NCBI RefSeq assembly: GCF_030247195.1
Contig: NC_080671.1
Span: 297,814,670-297,878,669, forward strand
From: Topomyia yanbarensis
Lineage: Eukaryota; Arthropoda; Insecta; Diptera; Culicidae
Direction of reading: 5' to 3'
Length of the DNA: 64,000 nt
Positions 22,117 through 33,760 of the stretch are shown piece after piece; positions within the stretch are counted from its first letter, which is position 1, and each line of letters begins with the position of its first letter. Under the pieces are notes generated by a model, which had not been told where the DNA came from, ran no database searches, and saw only the letters and a list, made by a program, of their open reading frames with translations. Position numbers and translations under genes: made by a program.

Positions 22117-23515
22117 AAAGGTGTATGAAATGACACCCATACTGATGGTGGTTCTCACTATTTTGTGGTAACCGGAAGTCGCTATCTTGGATGGTGGTCA
22201 ATTTTCGATGTCTGCTCACCATCCCCTTTCAAATGACACCCATATTGATGGTGTTCTCACTATTTTGTGGTAACCGGAAGTCGCCATCTTGGAATTCAAA
22301 ATGGCGGTAATGGTCAATTTTCGGTGTCTGCTGATCATCCTCTTTCAAATGACACCCATATTGATGGTGGTTCTCACTATTTTGTGGTAACCGGAAGTCG
22401 CCATCTTGGATTTCAAAATGGCGGTGAAGATCAATTTTCGATGTCTGCTCACCATCCCCTTTCAAATGACACCCATATTGATGGTGTTCTCACTATTTTG
22501 TGGTAACCGGAAGTCGCCATCTTGGAATTCAAAATGGCGGTAATGGTCAATTTTCGGTGTCTGCTGATCATCCTCTTTCAAATGACACCCATATTGATGG
22601 TGGTTCTCACTATTTTGTGGTAACCGGAAGTCGCCATCTTGGATTTCAAAATGGCGGTGAAGATCAATTTTCGATGTCTGCTCACCATCCTCTTTCAAAT
22701 GACACCCATATTGATTATGGTTCTCACTATTTTGTGGTAACCGGAAGTCGCTATCTTGGATTTCAAAATGGCGGTGGTGGTCAATTTTCGATGTCTGCTC
22801 ACCATCCCCTTTCAAATGACACCCATATTGATGGTGTTCTCACTATTTTGTGGTAACCGGAAGTCGCCATCTTGGAATTCAAAATGGCGGTAATGGTCAA
22901 TTTTCGGTGTCTGCTGATCATCCTCTTTCAAATGACACCCATATTGATGGTGGTTCTCACTATTTTGTGGTAACCGGAAGTCGCCATCTTGGATTTCAAA
23001 ATGGCGGTGAAGATCAATTTTCGATGTCTGCTCACCATCCCCTTTCAAATGACACCCATATTGATGGTGTTCTCACTATTTTGTGGTAACCGGAAGTCGC
23101 CATCTTGGAATTCAAAATGGCGGTAATGGTCAATTTTCGGTGTCTGCTGATCATCCTCTTTCAAATGACACCCATATTGATGGTGGTTCTCACTATTTTG
23201 TGGTAACCGGAAGTCGCTATCTTGGATTTCAAAATGGCGGTGGTGGTCAATTTTCGATGTCTGCTCACCATTCCCTTTCAAATGACACCCATATTGATGG
23301 TGGTTCTCACTATTTTGTGGTAACCGGAAGTCGCTATCTTGGATTTCAAAATGGCGGTGAAAGTCAATTTTCGATGTCTGCTCACCATCCCCTTTCAAAT
23401 GACACCCATATTGATGGTGGTTCTCACTACTTTGTGGGAACCGGAAGTCGCCATCTTGGATTTCAAAATGGCGGCAATCGTCAATTTCCGATGCCTATTG
23501 ACCTATACGGATCCT
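22117..23515 (-). repeat. 117-bp satellite array, second block, inverted (about 12 units)
   Basis: This is the same satellite as 16620-17786 on the opposite strand. Units with GATGGTGTTCTCAC (one base shorter) alternate with GATGGTGGTTCTCAC units. The phrase starting at 22267 repeats at 22500, 22850 and 23083, that is at 233, 350 and 233 bp. This shows two- and three-unit higher-order repeats and recent unequal exchange. Translations on either strand are artefacts of the 39-codon period. Confidence 0.95.
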
Positions 23516-23589
23516 ATATTACACGATTTCTAAGGCATCGAAAAATTTAATAAAATTTCATTTCCCACAAATCCGAATAAGAAAATTCT

Positions 23590-23797
23590 GATTCTTTTCT
23601 TAGCGCAAAAATGGGTTAATATTCTATACCAGTCTTGCCCTGAAAATTTTGTCGAACCATTTTTGCGCGAATTAATATTTGATCCACTTTTGCCTGAGGT
23701 GTGATGACTATACCATTTCTGATCTAACAGAATATTTTAACCCACTTTTGCTCTGAACAAAATTTTAACCCACTCTTACTCTCAGCCTCTCAATTGA
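23590..23797 (-). repeat. Right terminal inverted repeat of the foldback-like element
   Basis: It holds GCGCAAAAATGGGTTAA and TTTTAACCCACTTTTGCTCT blocks, then ends CTCTCAGCCTCTCAATTG, complementary to 16411 onward. Confidence 0.75.
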
Positions 23798-24637
23798 TGT
23801 AATGCGTATAAATTGGCATCGGCATGCTTTGTTCCTAAGAAGCAATGTATTAACATTAATGGTCTGAGAATGATGAAATACTTCTGTCTGGGCACAACAA
23901 AAACTCGAATCGAATGCCCCAATTTTTGCAATACCATTTGAGCCAATGCGTTAAGCAAAGATGGTAGATGTTGCTGTAACCCATGGCTTCAAATTGGTAG
24001 GATGATTAAAGAATTATGGTAATAATAGGATTATCACCCTATAACATTAGAGTTTCAACTATGATTGCTAACCGAATAAAACAGGTGGATTGGTCAGGAA
24101 TGTAATCGGAGTGTTATCGAAATGTAATTGTGAATGTTTTCTAAAATGCACATTTTGACGTTTCAGCATCAATGGGATGTGAATCGAATTAGGTAAACAG
24201 GTCTAATACGCCCCCCTTAAGCAAAAATAGCTATAATTTACCATTCGATACTATGATCTCCGCACCAACTACTCTAATTTATTGTTATTAGTTAGAAATT
24301 AGTACCCGTTTCATTTTTATTAAAAACATTCTGATACTAGTATTATAACACATTTTTCAAATTCTAGTTTTTTCTTTCACCCAGAGTAAAATGCCTACGG
24401 TTAAAGTATAACGTGCCCCACAACAACACGATGGTAAAGAGCTCTATGCAAATCATTTCACACACACTGCTTGGGGGGTTTGTTTTCCTCCAGCTGTCAT
24501 ATGTAAAAATGTCAACCTTATTAAACGTTTGAAAAAGCTAGTGGTGGAAAACTTATTCGGAACGCGTACAATACTGGTTGGTAAGGTTCCATCATGAAAA
24601 TACTACGACCGAAAAGTTACTTCCGTTGAACACACTA
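23798..24637. other. Intergenic, nothing recognised
   Basis: AT-rich DNA. I see no gene, no inverted ends and no tandem array. Confidence 0.5.
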
Positions 24638-25329
24638 ATACAGTTACAGATTATGCAAAATTCCCAAGTGGGAAAAATTTTGGACAAGACCAATTTTTTT
24701 TGTGCATGAGGGCACATACCTTACATAAAGTATGGTTTTTTTTTGTTTTAGTGTTTCGGATTCTCCTCGTCAGTAACTAGCACCATCTGGGTGTCCAGTT
24801 AGACTATGTATCTGAACTAGTACCCAAATTAGCACTAGTTAGACACTAAATTCCAAAAAGTCACACGTCTTGCGTGAACACTAAACCACTGGCTTATACC
24901 GAGTGATGTCTCGATAGTAAGCACAGAGGTTCTGTTTGCCGAGGAGAATCCGAAACAGTAAAACAAAAAAACCATACTTTATGTAAGGTATGTGCCCTCA
25001 TGCACAAAAAAAATGGTCTTGCCCAAAATTTTTCCCTCTTGGGAAATTTGCATAATTCCAGGCGTTTGGTACTTATACCAAAAGACAGTTTCGGTTCATA
25101 TTTCTAGTCGGCAAACAGAACCTGTGTGCTTACTATCGAGACATCACTCGGTATAAGCCAGTGGTTTAGTGTTCACGCAAGACGTGTGACTTTTTGGAAT
25201 TTAGTGTCTAACTAGTGCTAATTTGGGTACTAGTTCAGATACATAGTCTAACTGGACACCCAGATGGTGCTAGTTACTGACGAGGAGAATCCGAAATACT
25301 AAAACAAAAAAACCATACAGTTACAGATT
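24638..25329. mobile_element. Rearranged hairpin insertion flanked by a 15-bp direct repeat
   Basis: ATACAGTTACAGATT occurs at 24638-24652 and 25315-25329. Between them, block A (24651-24770) is inverted at 24941-25055, and block B (about 24735-24940) is inverted at 25112-25317. A unique 55-bp spacer separates the inverted blocks, so the order is A, B, A-inverted, spacer, B-inverted. There is no coding capacity. Part of the flanking repeat could be shared with the element end (ACCATAC), so the true duplication may be 11-15 bp. Confidence 0.75.
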
Positions 25330-26333
25330 GTCAAGTACTCAATGCTTCATAGCTATCGGTGAGTTTGGCCCACAACAATGGGTGGGGCGTTTAAGCCGGT
25401 GATGAGATGTTGTGAATGTATGAAGAATTCTTCACGCACATATAGTTTTAAGCCAAGCTAAAAACTAAGATAGTAACTGTAGCATACGCCCTTTGCTTAT
25501 ACTCGAACTTATACTTTACTGCTCGCTAAGCCAAAGTCAATAGAAGAAATCCACAGTATCCCTTGTTCCCTCTGTACAGGTTGTTAGAGTGTCTCCATTT
25601 GAGTTTCATCTGCTGGTAGAAAGTTAGTACCTTTACGTTACAGTTGGCGACTAGGAGAAAACATTCTAAAAAAACAAAAGGTAAAGTTATTAACATTTTT
25701 GCCCACGTTGGCACCATTTTTCTTTTACTGTGGCATATTTTGTTACAATTGTGTTTTTTTTTCTGGCGAATAGTATCTGAAAAGTGTATGAATCCGAAAA
25801 AAGTTCTAATATCCGAAATAAGTGATAAAATCCGAAGATATCTAGAAGATATCTAGATATCAAAGTGGTGAATACAGTGGTCCTTGAGGGGCCGAGAAAA
25901 ACCCGTACACAATTAAACTTTTGTCTAACTATTATACTACTCCATTTTGCCTTTCTCATATTGTTTAGCCAAAATTCTAATAATCGATTTGTGTTTCACA
26001 TTGGATTCTGGATTGGTGTTCCATAGGTAGACATTTTGTCACGCTTTTCGCGGAAGTAGAACAGTAAGCTGTATTATATTCCACAACCACCGACAAAGGC
26101 AGTTTCGATTAGGATGCGGTCGGCAAGGGTCGGCACAAATAGGTAGGAGACACATTGTCGGGTAGCTGAATTGCTGGTAACGAACGGTGAACGGTGAGAA
26201 TTTGGAGTTTTGACGGGTGAGTTATTTTTTTTCTTTTCTTTTAAATTGTTGAGACGTTTTATAAATTTGATATATTTTGTGACTAATTGTGGGAATTTTT
26301 ACTTGTTCCCTTTGCTCTAAAAAGTTAGAAATA
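25330..26333. other. Non-coding stretch upstream of the Gypsy remnant
   Basis: I see no gene. The part nearest 26334 probably contains the leader, and perhaps LTR remains, of the Gypsy element, but I could not find an LTR pair or a convincing primer-binding site. Confidence 0.4.
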
Positions 26334-27160
26334 ATGGCGCATTTAAGCATGGCGTCGTCGATTGAACCCTATCATAAGGGTACTCCCTTTGGGGATTGGA
26401 TCAACCGAGTTTTGCTTCGTTGCCAATAATGTAGAGGATGAATTAAAAAAGGCACATTTCATTACTCTCGCCGGTCCTCTTGTTTGTGCTAAATGAAAAT
26501 TACAATACCCGGTTGGAAATTTGAACGATATTTCATATCCCGATATGGTAAAAAACTTAAAAGCAGATTTGATAAAAAGCCATCTAGTTTGGTTCAGCGG
26601 TTAAAATTTTCAAATCAAGTTCAACAACCCGATGAACCGCTTAAAGACTATATTTGATCTGTCAAGTTGCAAGCAGAGTTTTGTTGCTTCGGCACATTTA
26701 AGGATCAAGCGATCCGAGACCGCATTATTTCGGGCATAAGGGATGCTCATCTTCAAGAAAAGATCCTTAATGAAGATGAGGAGTTAAGTGCAGAAGCAAC
26801 TGAAAAAATTATTATGACTTGGGAGATGGCGAAAAACAATGCCAAATCTTTAGGAATCGAACAAAATCGGAAACTTTTACTTCTATAAATACGATAAGAC
26901 ATTCTAGGCCATTAGTCTTCGAGAAGCTAGCAACTACGCTGGAGGCTAATCGTGCTGCAAATCAACAGGGAATATCTAGGGTACCGGTAAGAGATAGATT
27001 GGGATACAAACCTTATACTCGAAACAATTTCAATGGAAATTTTCAACCTAGACCGACCGAATGACGTAGAGAGCAAAACACAATAAAAAAAGATTATCCC
27101 AATTCGTTTGCAATTTTTGTGGCAAGAAGGGTCACATTAAAAGAAAATGCTTTAAATTGA
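26334..27160 (+). pseudogene. Gypsy-type gag with CCHC knuckle
   Basis: It starts MAHLSMASSIEPYHKGTPFG, loses frame near 26405, and continues in other frames with LQAEFCCFGTFKDQAIRDRI (about 26670). It ends in a zinc knuckle CNFCGKKGHIKRKC near 27112-27155. This matches the arthropod Ty3/Gypsy gag layout. At least three frame changes and stops make it non-functional. Confidence 0.8.
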
Positions 27161-27660
27161 AGAACATACATCGGGATACAGTAAAGTTCGTGGATTCGTG
27201 GAGTAATCCTGGCCCTAGCATAGACCGGAACCTGAGCGAATTGATCAACAGGATGCGGGTGGACGACGTTGAAAGCGACAACGACGACGATAAAGGTATG
27301 TTAGTGTCGTCCATAAATAAAATTAATAACACTTGTTTACTAAACATAATCATGGAAGATAAACCTATGCAGATGGAGGTGGATTGTGGTTCATCTGTAA
27401 CTGTTATGGGAAAGAAGCAACTTGAATTAAATTTCACGATCACTCTGCAGAAATCGGATAAGAAATTATTAGTAGTGAATGGGGACAAACTTAAAATACT
27501 GGGGGAAGCAAAGGTTTCAGTTATAATTGGAGAGAAACAAGCACATTTGACCTTAATTGTACTGGATTGTACCAATAATTTTATTCCTTTGTTGGGGCGA
27601 GATAGCTTGGACCTGTTTTTTGCTAATTGGAGAATTTTTTTACAAACTCAATGGAGATAA
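27157..27660 (+). pseudogene. Gypsy-type protease
   Basis: A 167-codon open frame with the retropepsin active site written MEVDCGSSVTVM; most relatives have D-T-G or D-S-G where this has D-C-G. It ends with FIPLLGRDSLDLFFANW, the usual protease C-terminal signature. RT follows after a deletion near 27700. It is probably inactive as part of a broken polyprotein. Confidence 0.8.
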
Positions 27661-27689
27661 ACAATATAAACAATGGACAAACTACTGAT

Positions 27690-28345
27690 ATTGTCCGAGA
27701 TCTAAAACAATCATATTCTAATGTGTTTTCAAGAAAGCATATAGCGTTCCTTATCGGTTGAAAGATAGAAAAGGTTATTACGGAGTAAAAACAAGTGAAT
27801 GGGCTTCGCTAGCAGTAATTGTCACAAAAAATAATGCTATTAGATTGGTAATTGACTGTAAAGTCTCCACCAACAAAGTATTGGTGCCCAATACTTACCC
27901 TTTACCTGTTGCCCAGGATTTGTTTGCGGGTTTGGCGGGGTGTAAGGTGTTCTGCGCATTTGATTTAGATTTGGAGGGAGCCTATACCCAATTGTCTTTG
28001 TCGGAAAAGTCCAAAAAAATCATGGTGATCAATACCATTAAAGGGTTATACAGTGTAATTAATATACACATTTAATAGATTGCCACAAGGGGCATCACAC
28101 ATCAATTTTTCAACAAGTTATGGACCAAGTTCTGCAGGGAACACAAAACGTGTTTTGTTATTTAGATGATGTTTTAATTGCGGGTAAAGATCTACAAGAT
28201 TGTAAGGAGAAATTGGAGTTGGTTTTGGCCAAATTATCGGATGCAAACATAAAAGTAAACTGGGAGAAATTTTTTTGTAACAGATTTACCTTATTTGGGA
28301 CACATTATAAGTTAAAAAGCTTTATTGCCATGTCCAAGTAAAATT
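27690..28345 (+). pseudogene. Gypsy-type reverse transcriptase
   Basis: Pieces in order: YSVPYRLKDR (27745); TSEWASLAVIVTKNNAIRLV (27790); NTYPLPVAQDLFAGLAGCKV (27890), with motif A written CAFDLDLEGAY and carrying an extra inserted dipeptide; RLPQGAS (28080); and the catalytic box CYLDDVLIAGKD (28155). Frame changes occur near 28075 and 28330. YLDD is intact, but the polyprotein is not. Confidence 0.85.
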
Positions 28346-29007
28346 GCTACAATTAAAGAAGCGAAAGTACCCAAGAATGTATCAGAACTGAAATCATATT
28401 TGGGTCTCATAAATTATTACAGTAAATTTATACCTCATTTGTCATCAAATCTGTATTATTTGTATAACCTTTTCAAAGGTGAAGTTGCGACAAGGCATTC
28501 AAGGAGAATAAAAGCTCATTGGTTACAGCAAATTTATTAGAATATTATGATCTAAACAAACCAATAGTAGTTGTTTCTGATGCGTCGGGCTATGGCCTTG
28601 GAGGAGTAATTGCTCATATAGTAGACGATGTCGAAAAACCGATATGTTTCACTTCTTTTACGCTGTATTCGGCTCAAAAAAACTATCCCATTACACACTT
28701 AGAAGCTTTGGCGTCGGTTTCTATAATAAAAAATTTCACAAATACCGTTACGGTCAAACATTCAAAGTTTTTCTGACCATAAGCCCCTGGTAGGCATTTT
28801 TGGCAAAGAAGGTAAAAACTCTCTGTTTGTTACCAGGCTTCATAGGTACATTTTGGAAATTTCTATATATAATTTTGAAATCCAGTACCGACCATCTGCT
28901 AAAATGGGTAACCCTGATTTCTGATCGAGATTTCCATTGGCGCAGGAAGTTCCTGAAGAGTATGATGCAGAATTTGTAAGAAGTATAAGTTTTACGACCC
29001 ATTGATT
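28325..29007 (+). pseudogene. Gypsy-type RNase H and tether
   Basis: The connection segment LKSYLGLINYYSKFIPHLSS (28385) leads to RNase H with VVVSDASGYGLGG (first Asp), THLEALASVS (Glu) and, after a frame change near 28740, SDHKPLVGIFGKEGKNSL and YRPSAKMGN (last part near 28900). The reading dies out at about 29007 and no integrase zinc finger or core follows. Confidence 0.82.
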
Positions 29008-29009
29008 AT

Positions 29010-29140
29010 ATTAAAATAAGTCAAATGACACAGTTATAAATAGATGCCAACGAAGCAACCTAACGGACACTATTATTATATCTTTCAATGAATCCTATCT
29101 CTTTAGTAGGTATTGGTCGTTAGCTTTACTGATGACCGGT
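29010..29140 (+). repeat. Dispersed inverted repeat, copy 1
   Basis: It matches 33640-33760 on the opposite strand. Shared strings include AAATAGATGCCAACGA, AACGGACACTATTATTATAT and TATTGGTCGTTAGCTTTACT. It begins where the Gypsy remnant ends. The pair is 4.5 kb apart. Confidence 0.8.
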
Positions 29141-30170
29141 GTAAGGTAAACACGTGAGTATGTGAAGTATTCTTTTCTAACAGATTTTTAGTTAATGGTC
29201 AGTGATGTAACATTTATTTTCAAGTGCAAACTTGACGAGAGTTTCATGCAAAGACACCCACGCCTCTATTTCAAAGCATACACAAACAGTGCAAAGCATG
29301 CTCAGAATATTTTTGCGCGAAAAACCAAATCAGACCCATAAGGAGAGATATTCATATATCATTGGAATTGAAAATCAATGGATAAGTATTGAGCATAGTA
29401 GGGCATGATTTGAGATCTTCATCAAAATCAAATAAACCTTAAATCTTTTTATAGCTTTGCACGGAGAACCAAAATTCGGCTCAGATGCGAAAGCCTTAGT
29501 TGATTTACTGAATTGAATTAGTTGTTATTTAGGACAACTAAGAAAATTCTCAATTTGCTGATTTTGATTAGTTGTTCTCAATCTTCCTGAAAAGAGCTAA
29601 AATTCTAGTTGGAATTTCTGTTTTCTCTGCTGATTTGGCGAGAAAATGATGCTATCACTTTTAGCGGAGACACATACTCCATCTTCTCAACTAAATTTTG
29701 TGCTGCATTTAGTGATATTTTCTGTTATTTCAACTAATATATATTCTAAATTCAAAACTTTTTGGAATTAAAATATCTAGTTATTTAGTTGAATTCCTGA
29801 AAAAATATTCTAATTTTAGGGATTAATTTTGTTCAATCTAGTTTTTTCCTCAGTTGATTTCAACAAATATCAGTTTTGAATTTAAGCCATTCTATTTTTA
29901 AATTTAAAATTTTTCGTAGTTAAATTTAGAATGTCAATTTTTTAAATTTACTACAGCTTTGGTTAAATTTGGCGATTTTTCTACTGATTTCAAAAAATAA
30001 AATTCCTGCTTGTTAGACTTATATTTCGACATTAGTTTGATTCAGTTGAAGTCCTATAGAATACAATCAATATGGGTATTTTCGAAATGGTTTTGACGAG
30101 GGTGTCGGAGGACAATGTTTAGCACCATTTTTAAATCCAAAATGGCGACTTCCGATTTAACGAAATGTTC
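29141..30170. other. AT-rich intergenic DNA with a lone satellite motif
   Basis: No gene is seen. At 30133-30155 the string AATCCAAAATGGCGACTTCC matches part of the 117-bp satellite unit, as an isolated fragment. Confidence 0.5.
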
Positions 30171-30298
30171 TTTAAGGGGGGGGGGGGGGTGTAAAGGTTT
30201 CAGCGTAAAAAAACACTTTTTTGCGAATTTTTTAGAACTTTGTGAGTAGCAAATTGATCAAAACTTTTGTACATTATAGTGTATTTTTTCAACAACAT

Positions 30299-31068
30299 GG
30301 GAACATGCATAAATGACATAGCATTTTGGGGAGTAGGGAGGGTATACCAAATTTGTGACGAAGTGTGAAGAAGGGGATGGTAGGGTCAGAAGTTGTGCGA
30401 CGTAGCATTAAGTTTAAAACCCATTGTTTAGAAAAAACAATTTAATGATCCTCCATTCCCAAGAGAAATGAATTTAAATTCAAACAAGTTACTTTTGATG
30501 CGGTTTTTCATGAGGTAAATTTTACGATTCGCGGAATTACAAGTTCGCAAAAATACGAAAAGATTTGTGTGCGGATTTAACTTGCTACATTAGTTAGCTA
30601 TTGCTGCTAACTAGTAGACTTAGTTTGGAAGCTGAATTAAATTTTCACTTCGGATTTAACCAAACAAAATTTAGTAATTTAGATGCACGTACGCTTCTTA
30701 GAATCATTGGCAGCTGCAGGATTGTGAACTGAGAGAACTTCTCTTCATGCTCCGCTTGACAAATAAAATTCAAAACAAAACTATCAACACTATATTTGTG
30801 ATGAAATGGGCTTATTTTGCACGCAATTTGCTGTTATAATGAAAATGTTGATAGAAGTCGTCCAACATTTTGAAAGGATATAAAATAATTGAAAAACATG
30901 TAATTTTTTTTCATCACCCGGGCGCTTTGCATGGGACGAGGGGGAGGCGGTAGGTAAATGCTACGTTATTTACGAGGGGGAGGTTAGAATTTTGTGACTA
31001 AATGCTACGAGGGGGAGGGAGGGGTCAAAAATCGCCGAAAAAATGCTACGTCATTTGTGTACGGCCCC
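30299..31068. mobile_element. MITE with 3-bp CAT duplication nested in the hairpin arm
   Basis: The ends read GGGAACATGCATAAATGAC and, on the other strand, GGGGCCGTACACAAATGAC, both running on into AYGTAGCATTTT-type sequence. CAT flanks it at 30296-30298 and 31069-31071. The opposite hairpin arm keeps the uninterrupted site (AATAACATGTTATAATTTTT when read on the minus strand near 31870), which confirms both ends. Three-base duplications and such ends suggest the PIF/Harbinger group, although CAT is not the usual TNA. Confidence 0.85.
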
Positions 31069-31428
31069 CATGCTGTAATTTTTCTAGGCAAAACTATCGA
31101 CAAGCAATTCGGTGACGAAGCTTTTTGTCTCTGGAAAAAACATGATTTGCGGTGTTACCTGCCATTCAAAAACTACTCAACCGATTTATTTCAAACTTTG
31201 CATACACATTCTATGTAAAAAATATCTAACTCCTACGTTGAGTTTTTGAGATAATTTTTCGATTAAAGAGGTGTTTACTAATAAAAAGGCGGAATTTTTC
31301 GCGAAACGAAAAAAAAATTAAATGAGTAAAAAAACCCTAATTGAAAATTTATCTTAAAAACTCTACGTAGGAGTTAGGTATTTTTTAATAGAATGTTTAT
31401 GCAAAGTTTGAAAGAAATCGGTTCAATT

Positions 31429-31817
<389 letters not shown>

Positions 31818-31995
31818 AAAAGCTTCGTCACCGAGTCGTTTGTCGATATTTTTGCATAGAAAAATTATAACATGTTATTGAAATAATTCACTGTGATGTA
31901 TAAAAGTTTCATGCTAAGTTTTTTAAAAATCTCAAAAAAGTGTTTTTTGTTCATGATGAAACCTTTGCGCCTGCCACCCCCCCACCCCCTAAAAT

Positions 31996-32037
31996 ATTGC
32001 GACGCGGAGGAACGTACACGTCCCTCCGCGTCGCAAT
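31996..32037. repeat. GC-rich near-perfect hairpin, 42 bp
   Basis: ATTGCGACGCGGAGG pairs with CCTCCGCGTCGCAAT, and the inner ACGT strings also pair. It sits directly beside the right end of the hairpin element in otherwise AT-rich DNA. Confidence 0.85.
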
Positions 32038-33473
32038 GTTTGTAGGGATGTAAGGAGTATAACTAGCACAAAAAATATGTGAATTTGTTAATTACTTATT
32101 AGTTATAAACAATTAAAACTCGAAAATCTCGTACTTTACAATAAATTCGGCTGTGTCTGAACTAAAAGCCCTAGAGACTCAAACATTTTTTTGAAAGTAT
32201 CTCAAACATTGAACTAAATAATATATTTTTTGCAGAATTTTTCGTAGGTCAGTTTTTTCGAAAAAGTGCGCATAAAACTCGATTAACGAGAGTTTTTGGG
32301 GTCACTGATTACGAACTAAACAACGTTAATTCACAAAATATTTTGTGCAAAAATCTGCCACTAGACCAATTACTAACAATTTATTTTTTTCGCTCAAGTG
32401 AATTTCACATGAGCAACAACTGTTCTGTTTTTAACAATGTTTCTGGTTATAAAATTCAGTAAAGGTTTTTGTTATTCGCCGTGCTGAATTTTCACAGCAT
32501 ATATACACAGCCCTGAAATAACAAAATAGCATTCTTTATCTATTTGGTTGAGAATGCTGTTTTCATTCCTAAATTCAACCACAAACAAAGTTGAAAATGC
32601 AAATTTTATTTTTAGTTTTTGATTTGTTGGATTGTGTCCTGGATTTTATTTAACTAAAACCTTCTCTTAAAAACAAAAACTTAATTAGAAAAATAAAAGC
32701 TGAATTTTAACTAAATCGCTTGTTATTTTTAGGAATTTGTTGTTAAATTCAACTAATTTGAAAACAGAAATAGGATTTAGCACTAGAGCTGATTTCTATC
32801 TTTCCGTGTGGCGGTAGCTATAAATAAATAAACCAATAAAACAAGAATTTAAGGCATTCTATCAAACGCCTTAAGATATGCTATCTTTTATAACTTTTCT
32901 AAACGCGTACGTTTATAAAATAGTACATGAGGATTATCTCTTAAAGAGCTATGAAGGGGTGAATTTTTTACAATGATATTCAGATTGGACTGAAGATCTA
33001 GAAACAAATGTATTAAATTACATCATTTTTAATCAGCAGTTTTCGATAAATTGCATCCAAACCCTAGCCAAATCTTTTCAATATACAAACAGATACGAAG
33101 TTAATGAAAAGTTAATAAAATTTACTTATGAGAAATTAACAAAAAAAACTTTTAGAACCACTCTAGGCTGCCCAAATTTCATTTTAGCGTCCCAATTTAA
33201 TCAAAATGGAATTCAGCGTACTAAAATTACCCTTAGATCATATTTTCAGTCATTTCAAACTACTTTTGAGGTTTTGTCCAGCTTTTGTATAGAGTGGATC
33301 CACTGTGCGTAATCAAGGTCAAAGGTGGTAATATCGAGCAAAAATCAATTGATTCTAAATTTTTGTTTTTATGTTCAGATTCTATACTTTGAAGTTAATC
33401 AAAATAATATTGCAAACCAAATTTAAAACCCTTTTAATTTGGTATATTATCAAATAAAACTAAATGCTTATAC
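32038..33473. other. AT-rich intergenic DNA
   Basis: No gene is seen. It contains the second copy of the dispersed repeat at 32565-32815. The rest shows no inverted ends or tandem order that I can detect. Confidence 0.5.
32565..32815 (+). repeat. Dispersed repeat, copy 2
   Basis: It matches 15150-15395 in the same orientation (shared GGATTGTGTCCTGGATTTTA and AGAGCTGATTTC), with clear divergence. Confidence 0.7.

Positions 33474-33760
<287 letters not shown>

Larger units (their letters stand above)
16411..23797. mobile_element. Giant foldback-like element with inverted satellite arms
   Basis: The ends are inverted copies: 16411 reads CAATTGAGAGGCTGAGAG and 23797 gives the same on the other strand, each followed by degenerate AAAAGTGGGTTAAAA-type repeats for about 170-200 bp. 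Inside come a 117-bp satellite array in one orientation (16620-17786, then 20892-21065) and the same satellite inverted (22117-23515). A central segment holds an RT fragment. This layout resembles Drosophila Foldback elements, whose arms are made of tandem repeats. I found no flanking duplication. No transposase is recognisable. Confidence 0.7.
26334..29007 (+). mobile_element. Ty3/Gypsy-type gag-pol remnant without integrase
   Basis: Gag, zinc knuckle, protease, RT and RNase H follow in canonical Gypsy order on the plus strand, in several frames with internal deletions. The element stops shortly after RNase H (about 29007), with no integrase and no 3' LTR, and a different repeat begins at about 29010. 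Confidence 0.85.

Noticed and set aside
22229..23550. Same type of repeat proteins in the second array
   Set aside because: Same explanation; frame starts and ends simply follow the 233/350-bp higher-order pattern.
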